Source: Bacteroidia bacterium (GTDB taxonomy: Bacteria; Bacteroidota; Bacteroidia; Chitinophagales; Chitinophagaceae). Taken from it: a DNA stretch of 64,000 bases. Below the pieces are notes generated by a model. It made no database searches. It saw only the letters and a program-made list of their open reading frames with translations, and was not told the origin of the DNA. Positions within the stretch are counted from its first letter, which is position 1; each line of letters begins with the position of its first letter. Shown here piece by piece: positions 1 through 8,323 of this stretch. Both the position numbers and the translations under genes were made by a program. The DNA is taken from positions 237,726 through 301,725 of the forward strand of contig JAUIBA010000002.1 of NCBI GenBank assembly GCA_030427635.1, read 5' to 3'.

Positions 1-849
1 GAATGAGAGTGTAACAAGTAGCCCTTTGCTGGTGGTGGGTGTGTTCTGGTCAAAAATGAAGTTGCCCAGACTGTAGAATATGGGTTTGCCTTTGTAGGTA
101 TGCATGGGCTGTATTACGTGTGGGTGATGCCCTATGATAGCATCGGCACCGGCATCTATCAGCTGCTGTGCCTGCTGTCTTTGTTGCAGGGAGTGAGTCT
201 CCTGATATTCAGTACCCCAATGAAGGCTAACAACGATATAATCATTTGTGTGCAGTTTTTTATGGGCGATGATGCATTTTGCCAGTTCCTCGCTTGTGGC
301 CTGACACATGCCGGCAGCATGGGGTAGATACGGCCAGCACTCCAGTGGTAGCAATACTGATGCAAATACAGCAACCCGGATGCCATTTTTTTCAATTATT
401 GTGGGAGTACAAGCGGCCTGCTGACTGCTTCCATAGCCTATAGGTATGAGGCCGTGCTGTGTTATGTTTGTGTAGGTTTCTATCAGTCCGTTTCTGCCCT
501 GGTCATAGCTGTGGTTATTGGCCATTACCAGATGTGTAATGCCGGCTTCTCTGATGGGTGTGAGGCAGGAGGGACTGCCACGGAATACAAATCGTTTGTG
601 TACAGGTGATACTATGTCTGTTACGGGACACTCCAGGTTTACTACGGCCGCATCTGCATTGTGCAATGCAGGTGCAACAGACGTTAGCAGGCTGCTCATC
701 CCTCTTTGTTCTATCTGCTTGCGGACGCCTCTGTCCAGCAGCAGGTCTCCGGCAAAACAGATGTGCAGTTTTGTATTCTGCCGCCGGCACCCTGTAGTGG
801 AAAACAGCAAGAAGGCAAGTAACGTAAAATAGCAGTACTTCCTTAACAT
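1..849 (-). CDS. CapA-like lipoprotein (PGA_cap metallophosphatase fold), partial
   Basis: This gene is missing from the ORF track because it runs off the left edge; I translated it by hand. 283 codons are visible and the C-terminus lies outside the window. It starts MLRKYCYFTLL and has a lipobox ending TTGC (Cys21), so it should be a lipoprotein. Motifs typical of the CapA / poly-gamma-glutamate synthesis family follow in order: FAGD near residue 32, NLECP near 71, NNHSYDQG, SLHWGTEYQ, GHHPHVIQP and GNFIFDQ. The family has a metallophosphatase-like fold; members are tied to capsule polymer synthesis, but many Bacteroidota homologues have no proven role. The start codon overlaps the stop of the upstream DUF3160 gene by 7 bp, so the two are probably translated together. 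No capB/capC ligase genes are visible, so a poly-glutamate role is uncertain. Confidence 0.9.
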   Translation of the reverse strand, partial: MLRKYCYFTLLAFLLFSTTGCRRQNTKLHICFAGDLLLDRGVRKQIEQRGMSSLLTSVAPALHNADAAVVNLECPVTDIVSPVHKRFVFRGSPSCLTPIREAGITHLVMANNHSYDQGRNGLIETYTNITQHGLIPIGYGSSQQAACTPTIIEKNGIRVAVFASVLLPLECWPYLPHAAGMCQATSEELAKCIIAHKKLHTNDYIVVSLHWGTEYQETHSLQQRQQAQQLIDAGADAIIGHHPHVIQPMHTYKGKPIFYSLGNFIFDQNTPTTSKGLLVTLSF

Positions 850-3269
850 CCTGAACTATAGAATACCTTTTCGTCATTAACAGGAATATCATCAGGTGAT
901 GGGAGGATAATATCTTTCAACCAATCCGGTATTGCGGGAATCTCTTTCTTTTCGTCCAGTATTTTTTGCCATTGCTCATCAGTAAGCCTGTTGTTCAGAG
1001 GTCGTACAAACTCATAGTAGCTAAATGTGGCGCCTTTGGTAAGGTACAGATAGCCTTCTATTTCCACCACTACGTATATGTCGTTTACTAAACCGGTAGC
1101 CTCATGTAATACTCCGTTTTTATTACAACCGGTTACATTTCTCGTATACACATCGGCTACTACAGCTACAGACTTGTCGGGGCCTAATACTTCTTCCCAG
1201 GAGTAGGGGACATTATCAGGGTTTACAATGGAGAGTGTAAGATATTCAATACTGGAGCCTATTAGCTCTATAGTGTTGTATTCCTGATTGGTGAGCTTTA
1301 TTCCCTTCAGCTCCTTCTCGCTGGCCGATAGCAGAAAGGCCGCTGACTCCTGTAGTTGTTTTGTCTTGTTACTGATATCTTCAGTCATCAGACCCTGACG
1401 CGTCAGTACATTGGCTGTGAGGTCCAGCAGCTCTGTCATACTTTTCCAGAAAGCTACATTGGGCTCTACATAGCCTACGGTAATGGGGGCAGGTGGACCA
1501 TATCCTCCGCACTCTGCAGCGTTTGGCTGCTCACTATACAGAATGGCATCATGCTTCAGCTCTGCCCATGAAGCCAGCGAGGTATTCAGGTTTTTTCGTG
1601 CCCAGGTATCGGTATGCATGAAGGAAGGATGTGTATTGTCCGGGGTTTGTAATTGCTTCAGACTGTACATCCATTTGTTGTAAACATCCTGGTTCCAGCC
1701 ATTGTAGTTCCAGAACTGCGCCTTCATTTTAGCGAGCCGCTTATTGTATTCTGTCCACTGTTCATCATCATGATATTCATGTAGCAGTATCTGCTCTGCG
1801 GTTTTGTTGCCCAGAGTAGCAAATACGTCCAGTCCTCTGGGATAGGCACGTGCAGCAGCGGGCTTCAGATCAACAAGCGCCTGTAGTATTTCATTGTCAA
1901 ACAGGTAGCGTTGTGGCATGAAGTTGATCTTGTCGGTACATGTCAAAGCAATGCCGGGTTTTATTCTGTTGCGGGATTTCAGTAATTGTGTCAGCTTATT
2001 TTCTACACCGCTCTTTATAGCTGGTGTTAATGCTGTACTGATATCGGGAACACTATTCTCTTTCAGGACATCTGTTATGTCGTGAATAGAAAGGTTGTCG
2101 GGCATGCCTACCAGAAATGAAACAGGGTCAAATAGTGCATCATACAGATTTATGAGTGGTCTGTTCTCTGCAGTTTTACCATTAAGCAGCAACTGTGCCA
2201 TTACTATACTTCGCTCCATATGCACTGTATTGTCTTTGCACTGTGCAGCTGTCTGTAACCACATCATGGCTCTGAAGTATTGTTGCAACTGTTTGCTTCT
2301 GGTGTAGTGTCCCCGTGGCTTGAACAGACTATAACCAAAGTAGGCATCGTTATCATCCATTAGCCCGGATGGCGCATCTTCTGCACTCATAATGGCTGCA
2401 AGCTCCTGTTCAAAAATGCTTTTATACTGTGTAGGAACCGACTTCTTTTCGCCTGTAAGCAGGTATAACGGTATGGCATAGAATACTGCTGTAAATTCCG
2501 TCGCTGCTTTTATCTGTGCTTCTGTAGCTGAAGATGCGGTGTGCATGGCCTGGGTATACATGCCTGTGCATAGATCTCTGAGTATAGGTATGAATTGCTT
2601 TTCTTCCAGTGAACGCAACAGGTAGGAAAAGTACATGTGGTATAGCTGCAGGTACAAATCTGTAGTTACAAAATTGGGTAGCTGCGCATAGTCGTTCTTT
2701 TCATAAACATGAAACAGTTGTATGTTTTCCTGCGGTATTATTACAAAGTTATTTGCTGCCAGTTTTTCTTTGAAAGCATCTGGTAGTTTGCTGAACTGGT
2801 GCCAGTTTATGACGTTCTGTATATTGGCAAGCTGCACGTTCCCGGCTTTTACGAAGTTGGATTTTTTCAGTTCTGCTTCGCGTAGTTCTATTTTCTTTAT
2901 AAATGCTATTTCTTCCGGTGAAAGAGGTACGGTGGCATAGTCGGTGCCAGTACGTCCTGCTTCATCTTCCTGTTCCCAGCGGGCCATCATCAGAGAGTCG
3001 TAAGAGGGCATGTGAGCATCAAAATATCCTCTCAGATCGGCTTCCATGAAGCAATGTCCCTGCCTTGCATAGACGCGGGCCTTAAGCAGTCTGAGTTCTG
3101 AAAGAGATTTGTTACTTATATCCTGATTAAGGTCTATAACCGTGAGTGTGTCGGCAGATAGTGCGGCAGTGTCATCCGGGTTCTCTTTTGTATTATGGTC
3201 TTTGGTAGCACTGCCACTACATGATAGCAGAAATGAAATTATGGTGCAGAAGAGCAAATTCTTTTTCAT
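843..3269 (-). CDS. DUF3160 family lipoprotein
   Basis: The 808-residue product begins MKKNLLFCTIISFLLSC, a short lipoprotein signal whose lipobox ends LLSC. The rest matches my recollection of the DUF3160 family: a long, mostly helical secreted protein with a segment near residue 190 (FVTTDLYLQLYHMYFSYLLR) and a C-terminal half rich in LKHDAILYSEQP- and GYVEPN-like stretches. The family is widespread in bacteria and has no established function that I know of. The gene sits between an FG-GAP-like lipoprotein gene (4-bp ATGA overlap upstream) and a CapA-like gene (7-bp overlap downstream), so the three form a tight operon of exported proteins. An envelope role is an inference from this context only. 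Confidence 0.85.
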   Translation of the reverse strand: MKKNLLFCTIISFLLSCSGSATKDHNTKENPDDTAALSADTLTVIDLNQDISNKSLSELRLLKARVYARQGHCFMEADLRGYFDAHMPSYDSLMMARWEQEDEAGRTGTDYATVPLSPEEIAFIKKIELREAELKKSNFVKAGNVQLANIQNVINWHQFSKLPDAFKEKLAANNFVIIPQENIQLFHVYEKNDYAQLPNFVTTDLYLQLYHMYFSYLLRSLEEKQFIPILRDLCTGMYTQAMHTASSATEAQIKAATEFTAVFYAIPLYLLTGEKKSVPTQYKSIFEQELAAIMSAEDAPSGLMDDNDAYFGYSLFKPRGHYTRSKQLQQYFRAMMWLQTAAQCKDNTVHMERSIVMAQLLLNGKTAENRPLINLYDALFDPVSFLVGMPDNLSIHDITDVLKENSVPDISTALTPAIKSGVENKLTQLLKSRNRIKPGIALTCTDKINFMPQRYLFDNEILQALVDLKPAAARAYPRGLDVFATLGNKTAEQILLHEYHDDEQWTEYNKRLAKMKAQFWNYNGWNQDVYNKWMYSLKQLQTPDNTHPSFMHTDTWARKNLNTSLASWAELKHDAILYSEQPNAAECGGYGPPAPITVGYVEPNVAFWKSMTELLDLTANVLTRQGLMTEDISNKTKQLQESAAFLLSASEKELKGIKLTNQEYNTIELIGSSIEYLTLSIVNPDNVPYSWEEVLGPDKSVAVVADVYTRNVTGCNKNGVLHEATGLVNDIYVVVEIEGYLYLTKGATFSYYEFVRPLNNRLTDEQWQKILDEKKEIPAIPDWLKDIILPSPDDIPVNDEKVFYSSGC

Positions 3270-3868
3270 AAATGCGGTGTGTGTTCTGAAAATATTGTAC
3301 GGGTATCATACAGGCTGCAATCGCGCCTTATGTACCGGATAAAGTTAAGTCCGAAACCTTTCCATTGGTATTCGGCTATGAGATAGTTGCCATTGGCTTC
3401 CTGCTCTATGGTTTGTATAAGGGTTTGTTTATTTACTATAACAGTTCTGAAGTCGTACAGAGGGTGTGCTACCCGCGATCCCAACCACAGCGGACGAATG
3501 TAACCATCTATTACCTTAAAGATGAACAGCCGCCGGCGAATAATGCTATCATACCTTGTTCTTTTAATCACACCCACCAGTATGTCTTCAATGCCATCTG
3601 CATTGACATCGGCACAGGTTACTTTATATACAGGGTAGGTAAACCGCCATTCGGATATGGCGGGTGCAGAAAGATGGGTGGAATCTTGGCATGTAAGTAA
3701 TGGCTGATTGCTAGTATACAGGAGTGATACTTTATAGGTATGCCCTCCATTGTGTATAAAACAGGTATCTGAAGGGCCGGGAGTACATCCGGAAAGGGTA
3801 ATTATGATAGTGGGAATAAGTAGTAATATACTCCATGGGCTTGCAGACATTGCATGTGCCGTCTGCAT
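3266..3868 (-). CDS. Small lipoprotein with FG-GAP-like segment
   Basis: The open frame extends to 3910, but the start at 3868 (MQTAHAMSASPW) or at 3850 (MSASPWSILLL) puts a normal signal peptide before the lipobox LSGC; I prefer one of these. The mature protein is about 170 residues. It contains a DVNADGIEDILVGV stretch, like the calcium-binding repeat of FG-GAP/VCBS proteins, which usually form beta-propeller blades. Only one such stretch is present, too few for a full propeller. I do not recognise the remainder. Its stop overlaps the DUF3160 start by 4 bp (ATGA), so it is the first gene of a three-gene lipoprotein operon. The terminator at 3922-3954 separates it from the DUF4402 gene upstream. 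Confidence 0.7.
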   Translation of the reverse strand: MQTAHAMSASPWSILLLIPTIIITLSGCTPGPSDTCFIHNGGHTYKVSLLYTSNQPLLTCQDSTHLSAPAISEWRFTYPVYKVTCADVNADGIEDILVGVIKRTRYDSIIRRRLFIFKVIDGYIRPLWLGSRVAHPLYDFRTVIVNKQTLIQTIEQEANGNYLIAEYQWKGFGLNFIRYIRRDCSLYDTRTIFSEHTPHL

Positions 3869-3921
3869 AAAAAAACGGAATGAGCCGGAGCCGGAAGGTG
3901 TAACTGACACATATGCAAGTT

Positions 3922-3954
3922 ACCAAAACAAAAGCGCCTCCGTGAGGAGGCGCT
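3922..3954 (-). terminator. Rho-independent terminator after DUF4402 gene
   Basis: A perfect 9-bp stem (agcgcctcc / ggaggcgct) with a GTGA/TCAC loop is followed on the minus strand by a T-rich run (TTTTGTTTT). It lies 33 bp past the DUF4402 stop and before the next operon. Confidence 0.9.
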
Positions 3955-3986
3955 CAATACCATTTTATCAAAAACCAGACTATCTA

Positions 3987-4511
3987 TTAGTTGTAGTTAA
4001 CTGTAACCGGAACACCAGTTGCATTTGTGTACAGACCGCTTGCCTGAGCAGCAGCTACGTTGAGGGTAGCACCTACGTTCAGGGTTTCAGTACCAGAAGC
4101 GCTCAGTGTGCCGGTAGCAGATGGTACAGAAGTAAAGTTGTCAACAGTCATGTTATGAGAAGCACCGTCAGAGATAGTGCAGCTTGTAGGAAGTGTAATA
4201 GCGTAAGTATAAGAAGCCTGACCAGAAACTGTGAAGCTGGCAGCAGACACAGTACCGGTAGTAGCAGGAAGGGTTACACCACCTGCACCGCCTGTAGTAC
4301 GTGTACCTGCAGGGTCCAGAACGGCAGTACCAGCGATGGTAGCAGAAACGGCTACGTTACCGAAGTTCATATCTACTGTCTTAACGATAGAGATAGGAGT
4401 GATGATGTTAGCAGAGGCAGAGGCAGTAGCAGTAGCCTGAGCGTGAGAAGCAGTTGCGAAACCGAAAGTTGCTACAGCAGCGATTGCGATTGATTTAAAG
4501 AAGTTTTTCAT
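3987..4511 (-). CDS. DUF4402 domain secreted protein
   Basis: The 174-residue product has a clean Sec signal peptide (MKNFFKSIAIAAVATFGFATASHAQA), with a predicted cut after SHAQ near residue 25. The rest is low-complexity Ala/Thr/Ser/Val-rich beta sequence with the DUF4402 landmarks: a DMNFGNVAV segment near residue 48, a central SFTVSGQ...YTYAITLP strand pair and a C-terminal VTVNYN ending. DUF4402 proteins are small secreted or surface proteins that resemble pilin or spore-coat-like beta sandwiches; no firm role is established. The gene is monocistronic, with a strong terminator directly downstream. The 217-bp gap upstream holds no recognisable TAnnTTTG element for this strand. Confidence 0.85.
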   Translation of the reverse strand: MKNFFKSIAIAAVATFGFATASHAQATATASASANIITPISIVKTVDMNFGNVAVSATIAGTAVLDPAGTRTTGGAGGVTLPATTGTVSAASFTVSGQASYTYAITLPTSCTISDGASHNMTVDNFTSVPSATGTLSASGTETLNVGATLNVAAAQASGLYTNATGVPVTVNYN

Positions 4512-4694
4512 TGTAGTTGCTTTTTATTTGTTTGTGTATGTTGTTGTTTGTGTTATGCCAGTAGTATTACCAACGGCGTGCCATAATTTTAAGTAATTGA
4601 TAATCAATGGTTTAATTTTTGACGCGGTATGCCAATTGTCCGTTGGGTGGATTGATTTTCCATTTTTTGGAGATTTTTTGAAGAACTGATGGCT

Positions 4695-4702
4695 TACATT
4701 TG
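4695..4702 (+). promoter_or_regulatory. Bacteroidota -7 promoter element (TACATTTG)
   Basis: TACATTTG fits TAnnTTTG and lies 27 bp before the acetyltransferase start. A well-spaced -33 TTTG was not found. Confidence 0.5.
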
Positions 4703-4728
4703 ATAAAAGAGCGCTAAACGATAGTATC

Positions 4729-5007
4729 ATGGATGTAAAACAGTTAAATAGTCCTACGAAAGGACATTTTTATATAGAAGCGGACGGCAGAGAGGTAGCA
4801 CAGATGCATTATGTATGGGCAGGAGATAGTAAGCTCATTATAGACCATACAGAAGTAGATGAGGCATTTGAAGGGCGCGGGCTGGGCAAACAGTTATTAA
4901 GTGCCCTGGTACAGTTTGCACGGGAAAATAAAATAACTGTATTACCGCTGTGTCCATTTGCCAAAAGCGTGTTTGACCGCGTGCCCGAATACAGGGATGT
5001 ATTGTAG
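4729..5007 (+). CDS. Small GNAT-type N-acetyltransferase (YjdJ-like)
   Basis: This 92-residue protein is a minimal acetyltransferase fold of the COG2388/YjdJ type. It shows the beta strands FYIEADGREVAQMHYVW, then the catalytic-core pattern VDEAFEGRGLGKQLLSALV, where the GRGLG part matches the acetyl-CoA pyrophosphate loop (R/Q-x-x-G-x-G/A), and the family-typical ending VLPLCPFAKSVFDRVPEY. Length and motif order match the family (about 90-100 residues). Such proteins probably acetylate small molecules or protein N-termini, but the substrate is unknown. The gene is preceded by a -7 element and stands alone between the divergent DUF4402 gene and the TonB receptor gene downstream. Confidence 0.85.
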   Translation: MDVKQLNSPTKGHFYIEADGREVAQMHYVWAGDSKLIIDHTEVDEAFEGRGLGKQLLSALVQFARENKITVLPLCPFAKSVFDRVPEYRDVL

Positions 5008-5122
5008 TGGTAAGTATGCGTGCAACATAATGTTGTAACGTATGAAGTATAAAGTGCATCATATAGTGGTGGGTATGCCTGATGTCTGTATCCGGTTAGT
5101 ACATCTGTTAGGATAATGCAAA

Positions 5123-5139
5123 TCACCCGCTGCGGGTGA
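5123..5139. repeat. Short inverted repeat after the acetyltransferase gene
   Basis: tcacccgc-t-gcgggtga is a perfect 8-bp inverted repeat with a 1-bp centre, and a further GCGGGTG copy lies a few bases on. There is no T-run, so it is a weak terminator candidate or a protein-binding site. Confidence 0.4.
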
Positions 5140-5161
5140 ACGCATGCGGGTGTAGTGCAGA

Positions 5162-5169
5162 TACATTTG
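5162..5169 (+). promoter_or_regulatory. Bacteroidota -7 promoter element (TACATTTG)
   Basis: TACATTTG fits TAnnTTTG and lies 20 bp before the ATG of the TonB-dependent receptor, implying a very short leader. Confidence 0.55.
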
Positions 5170-5188
5170 GTATATCAACCAACTGCTT

Positions 5189-7648
5189 ATGACCATGCGC
5201 TTGTTTACCCTCGTTTTTCTGCTGTTCTTCACTTCGTCTTTTTCGGCTGTAAGCCTTGCTGCTACTGTGTATGGCAGGGTGGCAGATGAGGCGGGAAAGC
5301 CTGTCTCTTTTGCCAGTGTTATACTGCTTGCTGCTACTGATTCTGTAGTAGCAGCTACTGAGCTTACCGATGAAAAGGGGGAGTACCATCTCACCCCTGC
5401 AGCAAATGGCAGTTATGTGGTAAAAGTGATTATGGCAGGATATGAGCATGAGCTATCATCTGCGATAATGGTGACGGGTGCAGATGTGGCTGTGCCGGAT
5501 ATAATACTGCATACGAAGACCACAAATCTGAAAGAAGTTTCAGTAAGGGCGCAGAAACCATTTGTAGAAGTGCATGCCGATAAGCTGGTAGTAAATGTAG
5601 AGAACAGCATTGTGAATACCGGCAGTAATGCACTGGAAGTACTGGCCCGCTCGCCTGGTGTAAGGGTAGATAATAACGACAACATATCACTGAAGGGTAA
5701 GCAGGGTGTGAATGTGATGATAAATGGTAAGGTGCAGCCCATAGGTGGTGAGGAGCTGGCCAATATGCTGAAGAGCATGCCCGCTAATGCCATAGAGAGT
5801 ATAGAGCTCATCAGTAACCCATCGGCAAAGTATGATGCTGCAGGTACCGCAGGTATCATCAACATAAAAATGAAGCGGGATAAAAAAGTGGGGCTGAATG
5901 GTAGCGTGAATGCCAGCTATGCACAGGGTGTATATGGCAAGACCAGCTGGGGCTTTAATGGTAATTACCGGAATAAAAAGGTAAACATATTTGCCAACTA
6001 CAACGGTGGCTACCGTGAGGGATTCAATCACCTGACACTGGACCGTAACTTTCTGGAGAAAGGGGTGTTTACCGGCGCCTATGTACAGGACAATAATTAT
6101 GTGTATGAAATAGCATCCCATTCGGGGGCGCTGGGAGTAGATTACAGTTTGTCGGCACGTACCAGTATAGGCGGTTCGGTATCGGGAGATGTAACTGACT
6201 TTCTGAGGGATGGTTATAACTACTCTGTAGTGAAGAGTGCTGCCACACCAGATATGCCGCGCCACTTTGTAACCAAAAACGGAGCGCCCAATGTGTGGGG
6301 CAGCCGTGTAGGAAATGTGAATCTGCGGCATACATTTGACAGCGGTGGCAGTACCCTGGCCGTGGATGTGGATTATGCCATGTATCCCGGCAGTGGCACG
6401 CAGGACTTTACTACCACTTACTACAATGATATAAGTACTGATACTACACCGGTACCGGCACCTGTGATATTTAACGGCAAGCTGAAGGGGCTGACACAGA
6501 TACGCTCGGTAAAAGCAGATTATACAAAGACACTGCGCGGAGGCACCACGCTGGAGGCCGGAGCAAAGGTGAGTTATGTGACATCAGAAAACGACCTGCA
6601 ATTCTTTAACAGCAGGAATAATGAGTTAATACCTGATACGGGCCGGACCAATCACTTTCTGTACACGGAGCACATAAATGCCGGATATGTGAACCTGAGC
6701 CGTAACTATGATAAGTGGAGCGCACAGCTGGGGCTGCGTGCAGAGCAGACCATAGCGGGAGGTGATGCTACTATGCTAACCGGTGATTCATCATTTACCA
6801 GAAACTATACGCAGCTGTTTCCCAGCTTTGCCGTACAGCGGCACCTGAATAAGCAGAATGACCTGGGTGTGACGCTGAGCCGCCGTATAGAACGACCCAA
6901 TTATGACCAGCTAAACCCATCGGTATATTATCTGGACCCTACGACTTATAAGGCAGGATATCCGTATCTGAATCCGGCATTGTCATACTCGGCAGAGCTG
7001 TCATGGACCAATAATCAGCGGTTTATAACCAGCCTTAATTATACTATAACATCTAATCCTATAACGCAGGTAATACAGCCCAGTGAAACAGAACAGCGGG
7101 TGACGATACAGACACAGAAAAACCTGAAGCGGACAGAATACTATGGCGTGAATGGGGCGTATCAGCTGAGGCTGGCAAAATGGTGGAATAATACAACCAA
7201 TGCGAATGTTTTTTATGCGCATTATGTAGGTGATATAGCGGGTACCAATCTCAGCGAGGGCAGTGTAGCCTTTAGTGTGAACAGCAGTAACAGTTTTATA
7301 CTGCCCGGGGACTGGTCGGCAGAGGTGAGTGGATTTTATCAGGCGGCACAGGTATATGGCTATATGTACCTGAAGCCACAGTGGATGCTGAACGTGGGAA
7401 TACAGAAAAATCTGCTGCAGAAACGTGCGACAATCCGTCTGAATGCAACAGACATATTCTGGACAGGATATCCAAGGGCAACATCGAACTATAATGATTA
7501 TGTAGAATCCTTTGTGGCAAAACGGGATACAAGGCAGGTGATTGTGTCATTTGTATATCGCTTTGGTAAGCGCACGCTGCCACCGGCTATGCGGCACCGC
7601 GGTGGTGCAGAAGATGAAAAGCAACGTGCCCGCAACGCTACAGGATAA
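5189..7648 (+). CDS. TonB-dependent receptor, outer-membrane beta-barrel family
   Basis: The 819-residue protein has a signal peptide (MTMRLFTLVFLLFFTSSFSAVSLAA). Next comes a carboxypeptidase-regulatory-like beta sandwich at about residues 25-105 (TVYGRVADEAGKPVSFASV). A plug domain follows at about 115-235, with NALEVLARSPGVRVD and a VMINGKVQPIGGEEL segment. The remainder is a long barrel. This order is that of Bacteroidota 'outer membrane beta-barrel' TonB receptors, which differ from SusC in size and have no SusD partner. It should import an unknown ligand across the outer membrane using TonB energy. The second ATG (5195) could also serve as start. A promoter element and a downstream terminator mark a single-gene unit. 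The ligand cannot be read from the sequence. Confidence 0.9.
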   Translation: MTMRLFTLVFLLFFTSSFSAVSLAATVYGRVADEAGKPVSFASVILLAATDSVVAATELTDEKGEYHLTPAANGSYVVKVIMAGYEHELSSAIMVTGADVAVPDIILHTKTTNLKEVSVRAQKPFVEVHADKLVVNVENSIVNTGSNALEVLARSPGVRVDNNDNISLKGKQGVNVMINGKVQPIGGEELANMLKSMPANAIESIELISNPSAKYDAAGTAGIINIKMKRDKKVGLNGSVNASYAQGVYGKTSWGFNGNYRNKKVNIFANYNGGYREGFNHLTLDRNFLEKGVFTGAYVQDNNYVYEIASHSGALGVDYSLSARTSIGGSVSGDVTDFLRDGYNYSVVKSAATPDMPRHFVTKNGAPNVWGSRVGNVNLRHTFDSGGSTLAVDVDYAMYPGSGTQDFTTTYYNDISTDTTPVPAPVIFNGKLKGLTQIRSVKADYTKTLRGGTTLEAGAKVSYVTSENDLQFFNSRNNELIPDTGRTNHFLYTEHINAGYVNLSRNYDKWSAQLGLRAEQTIAGGDATMLTGDSSFTRNYTQLFPSFAVQRHLNKQNDLGVTLSRRIERPNYDQLNPSVYYLDPTTYKAGYPYLNPALSYSAELSWTNNQRFITSLNYTITSNPITQVIQPSETEQRVTIQTQKNLKRTEYYGVNGAYQLRLAKWWNNTTNANVFYAHYVGDIAGTNLSEGSVAFSVNSSNSFILPGDWSAEVSGFYQAAQVYGYMYLKPQWMLNVGIQKNLLQKRATIRLNATDIFWTGYPRATSNYNDYVESFVAKRDTRQVIVSFVYRFGKRTLPPAMRHRGGAEDEKQRARNATG

Positions 7649-7703
7649 TAAGTTTCTTCCCGCCTCTATATTAGCAAGTGAAATGCTGTATCTGCTACAG
7701 CGA

Positions 7704-7743
7704 AACCCACCGGACGAAAAGTGCCGGTGGGTTCATCTTTTTT
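7704..7743 (+). terminator. Terminator after TonB receptor gene
   Basis: A perfect 10-bp stem (aacccaccgg / ccggtgggtt) with a 10-nt loop is followed by CATCTTTTTTT. It lies between the receptor and the convergent toxin remnant. Confidence 0.9.
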
Positions 7744-8029
7744 ATAGGAATGGTTTTCTGTTGGTATTAAATATGGCAAGAACCAGAACCGTTGTGTCCA
7801 GAATGCGATAGATAACTACGTAGGGGAAACTTTTTAGTTTAATATCGCGGAAATCCTTGTCTGCAGCAATGAAGCTGTAGTACTGAGGATGCGCTTTTAT
7901 CTTTTCCCATACATCAGTTACTTCATCAAGTAACCGCTCTCCCAGGCCATGCTGCTGCTATTCATAATACAGATACGCTTCAGAAAGCTGACGTTCTGCC
8001 GCTTCTGTAACAATGAGCCGGAATATCAT
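7742..8029 (-). pseudogene. ParE/RelE-like toxin with an in-frame amber stop
   Basis: I translated this by hand; it is not in the ORF track because the frame is interrupted. The 96-codon frame starts MIFRLIVTEAAERQLSEAYLYYE, then has TAG at codon 24 (7958-7960), then continues in the same frame as QQHGLGERLLDEV and ends YVVIYRILDTTVLVLAIFNTNRKPFL before TAA. The YRI...VLVLAIFNTNRKP ending and GLGERLLDEV helix are typical of the ParE/RelE mRNA-interferase or gyrase-poison fold. Its ATG overlaps the antitoxin stop in an ATGA, the normal arrangement for such pairs. One base change (for example GAG or CAG to TAG) explains the break. Downstream restart, suppression or a sequencing error cannot be excluded from one sequence. 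Confidence 0.85.
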
Positions 8030-8289
8030 TTCTGAACTTTTCCTAAACGAATAGCTGTAAGCGTTTCTTCTGGCGTGTGCCCTTTCATTTTGCCTGAGGC
8101 GTAGTCGTCGCTTACCTGCTGCAGATGACTCAATACTTTTTCGGTATAAAAAGTACTGCGGTCTTCAATGTCATGCGCAATGAGCGTATAGATTGCCTCA
8201 ATTTTCTTTTCATCGGCCTGTTCTATATACTCATGCAATTGCTCTCTGATGGATGTCGTAAGCATAAGACCTTGTGATTTTGCAAACAT
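8026..8289 (-). CDS. Antitoxin-like protein, partner of broken ParE-like toxin
   Basis: The 87-residue protein reads MFAKSQGLMLTTSIREQLHEYIEQADEKKIEAIYTLI and then a charged helical tail. The second Met (codon 9, at 8265) is an equally good start and matches the way homologues usually begin (M-x-T-x-I-R-x-x-L). Small proteins with this R-x-x-L-x-x-Y-I-x-x-A-D-x-K-K pattern commonly lie directly upstream of ParE/RelE toxins in Bacteroidota and are taken to be their antitoxins; the C-terminal half should bind the toxin. No clear DNA-binding fold is visible. The stop overlaps the toxin start by 4 bp. The frame is intact although the toxin frame is not. Confidence 0.7.
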   Translation of the reverse strand: MFAKSQGLMLTTSIREQLHEYIEQADEKKIEAIYTLIAHDIEDRSTFYTEKVLSHLQQVSDDYASGKMKGHTPEETLTAIRLGKVQK

Positions 8290-8323
8290 TAAAGTTACGA
8301 ATATTCCTGCATAGCTATTGAAG

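Noticed and set aside
515-892. 125-residue minus-strand ORF overlapping the left-end gene
   Set aside because: It is out of frame with the CapA-like gene, which I translated in full and which has all family motifs.
3750-4493. 247-residue plus-strand ORF
   Set aside because: It is Ser/Arg-rich antisense of the DUF4402 gene and crosses its terminator; no family features.
4580-4605. TGGCAC...TTGG on the minus strand, resembling a sigma-54 promoter
   Set aside because: The spacing is one base short, the -12 GC is missing, and no sigma-54 activator is nearby.
4524-4730. 68-residue minus-strand ORF upstream of DUF4402
   Set aside because: It has no signal, motif or start context and lies in an AT-rich promoter region.
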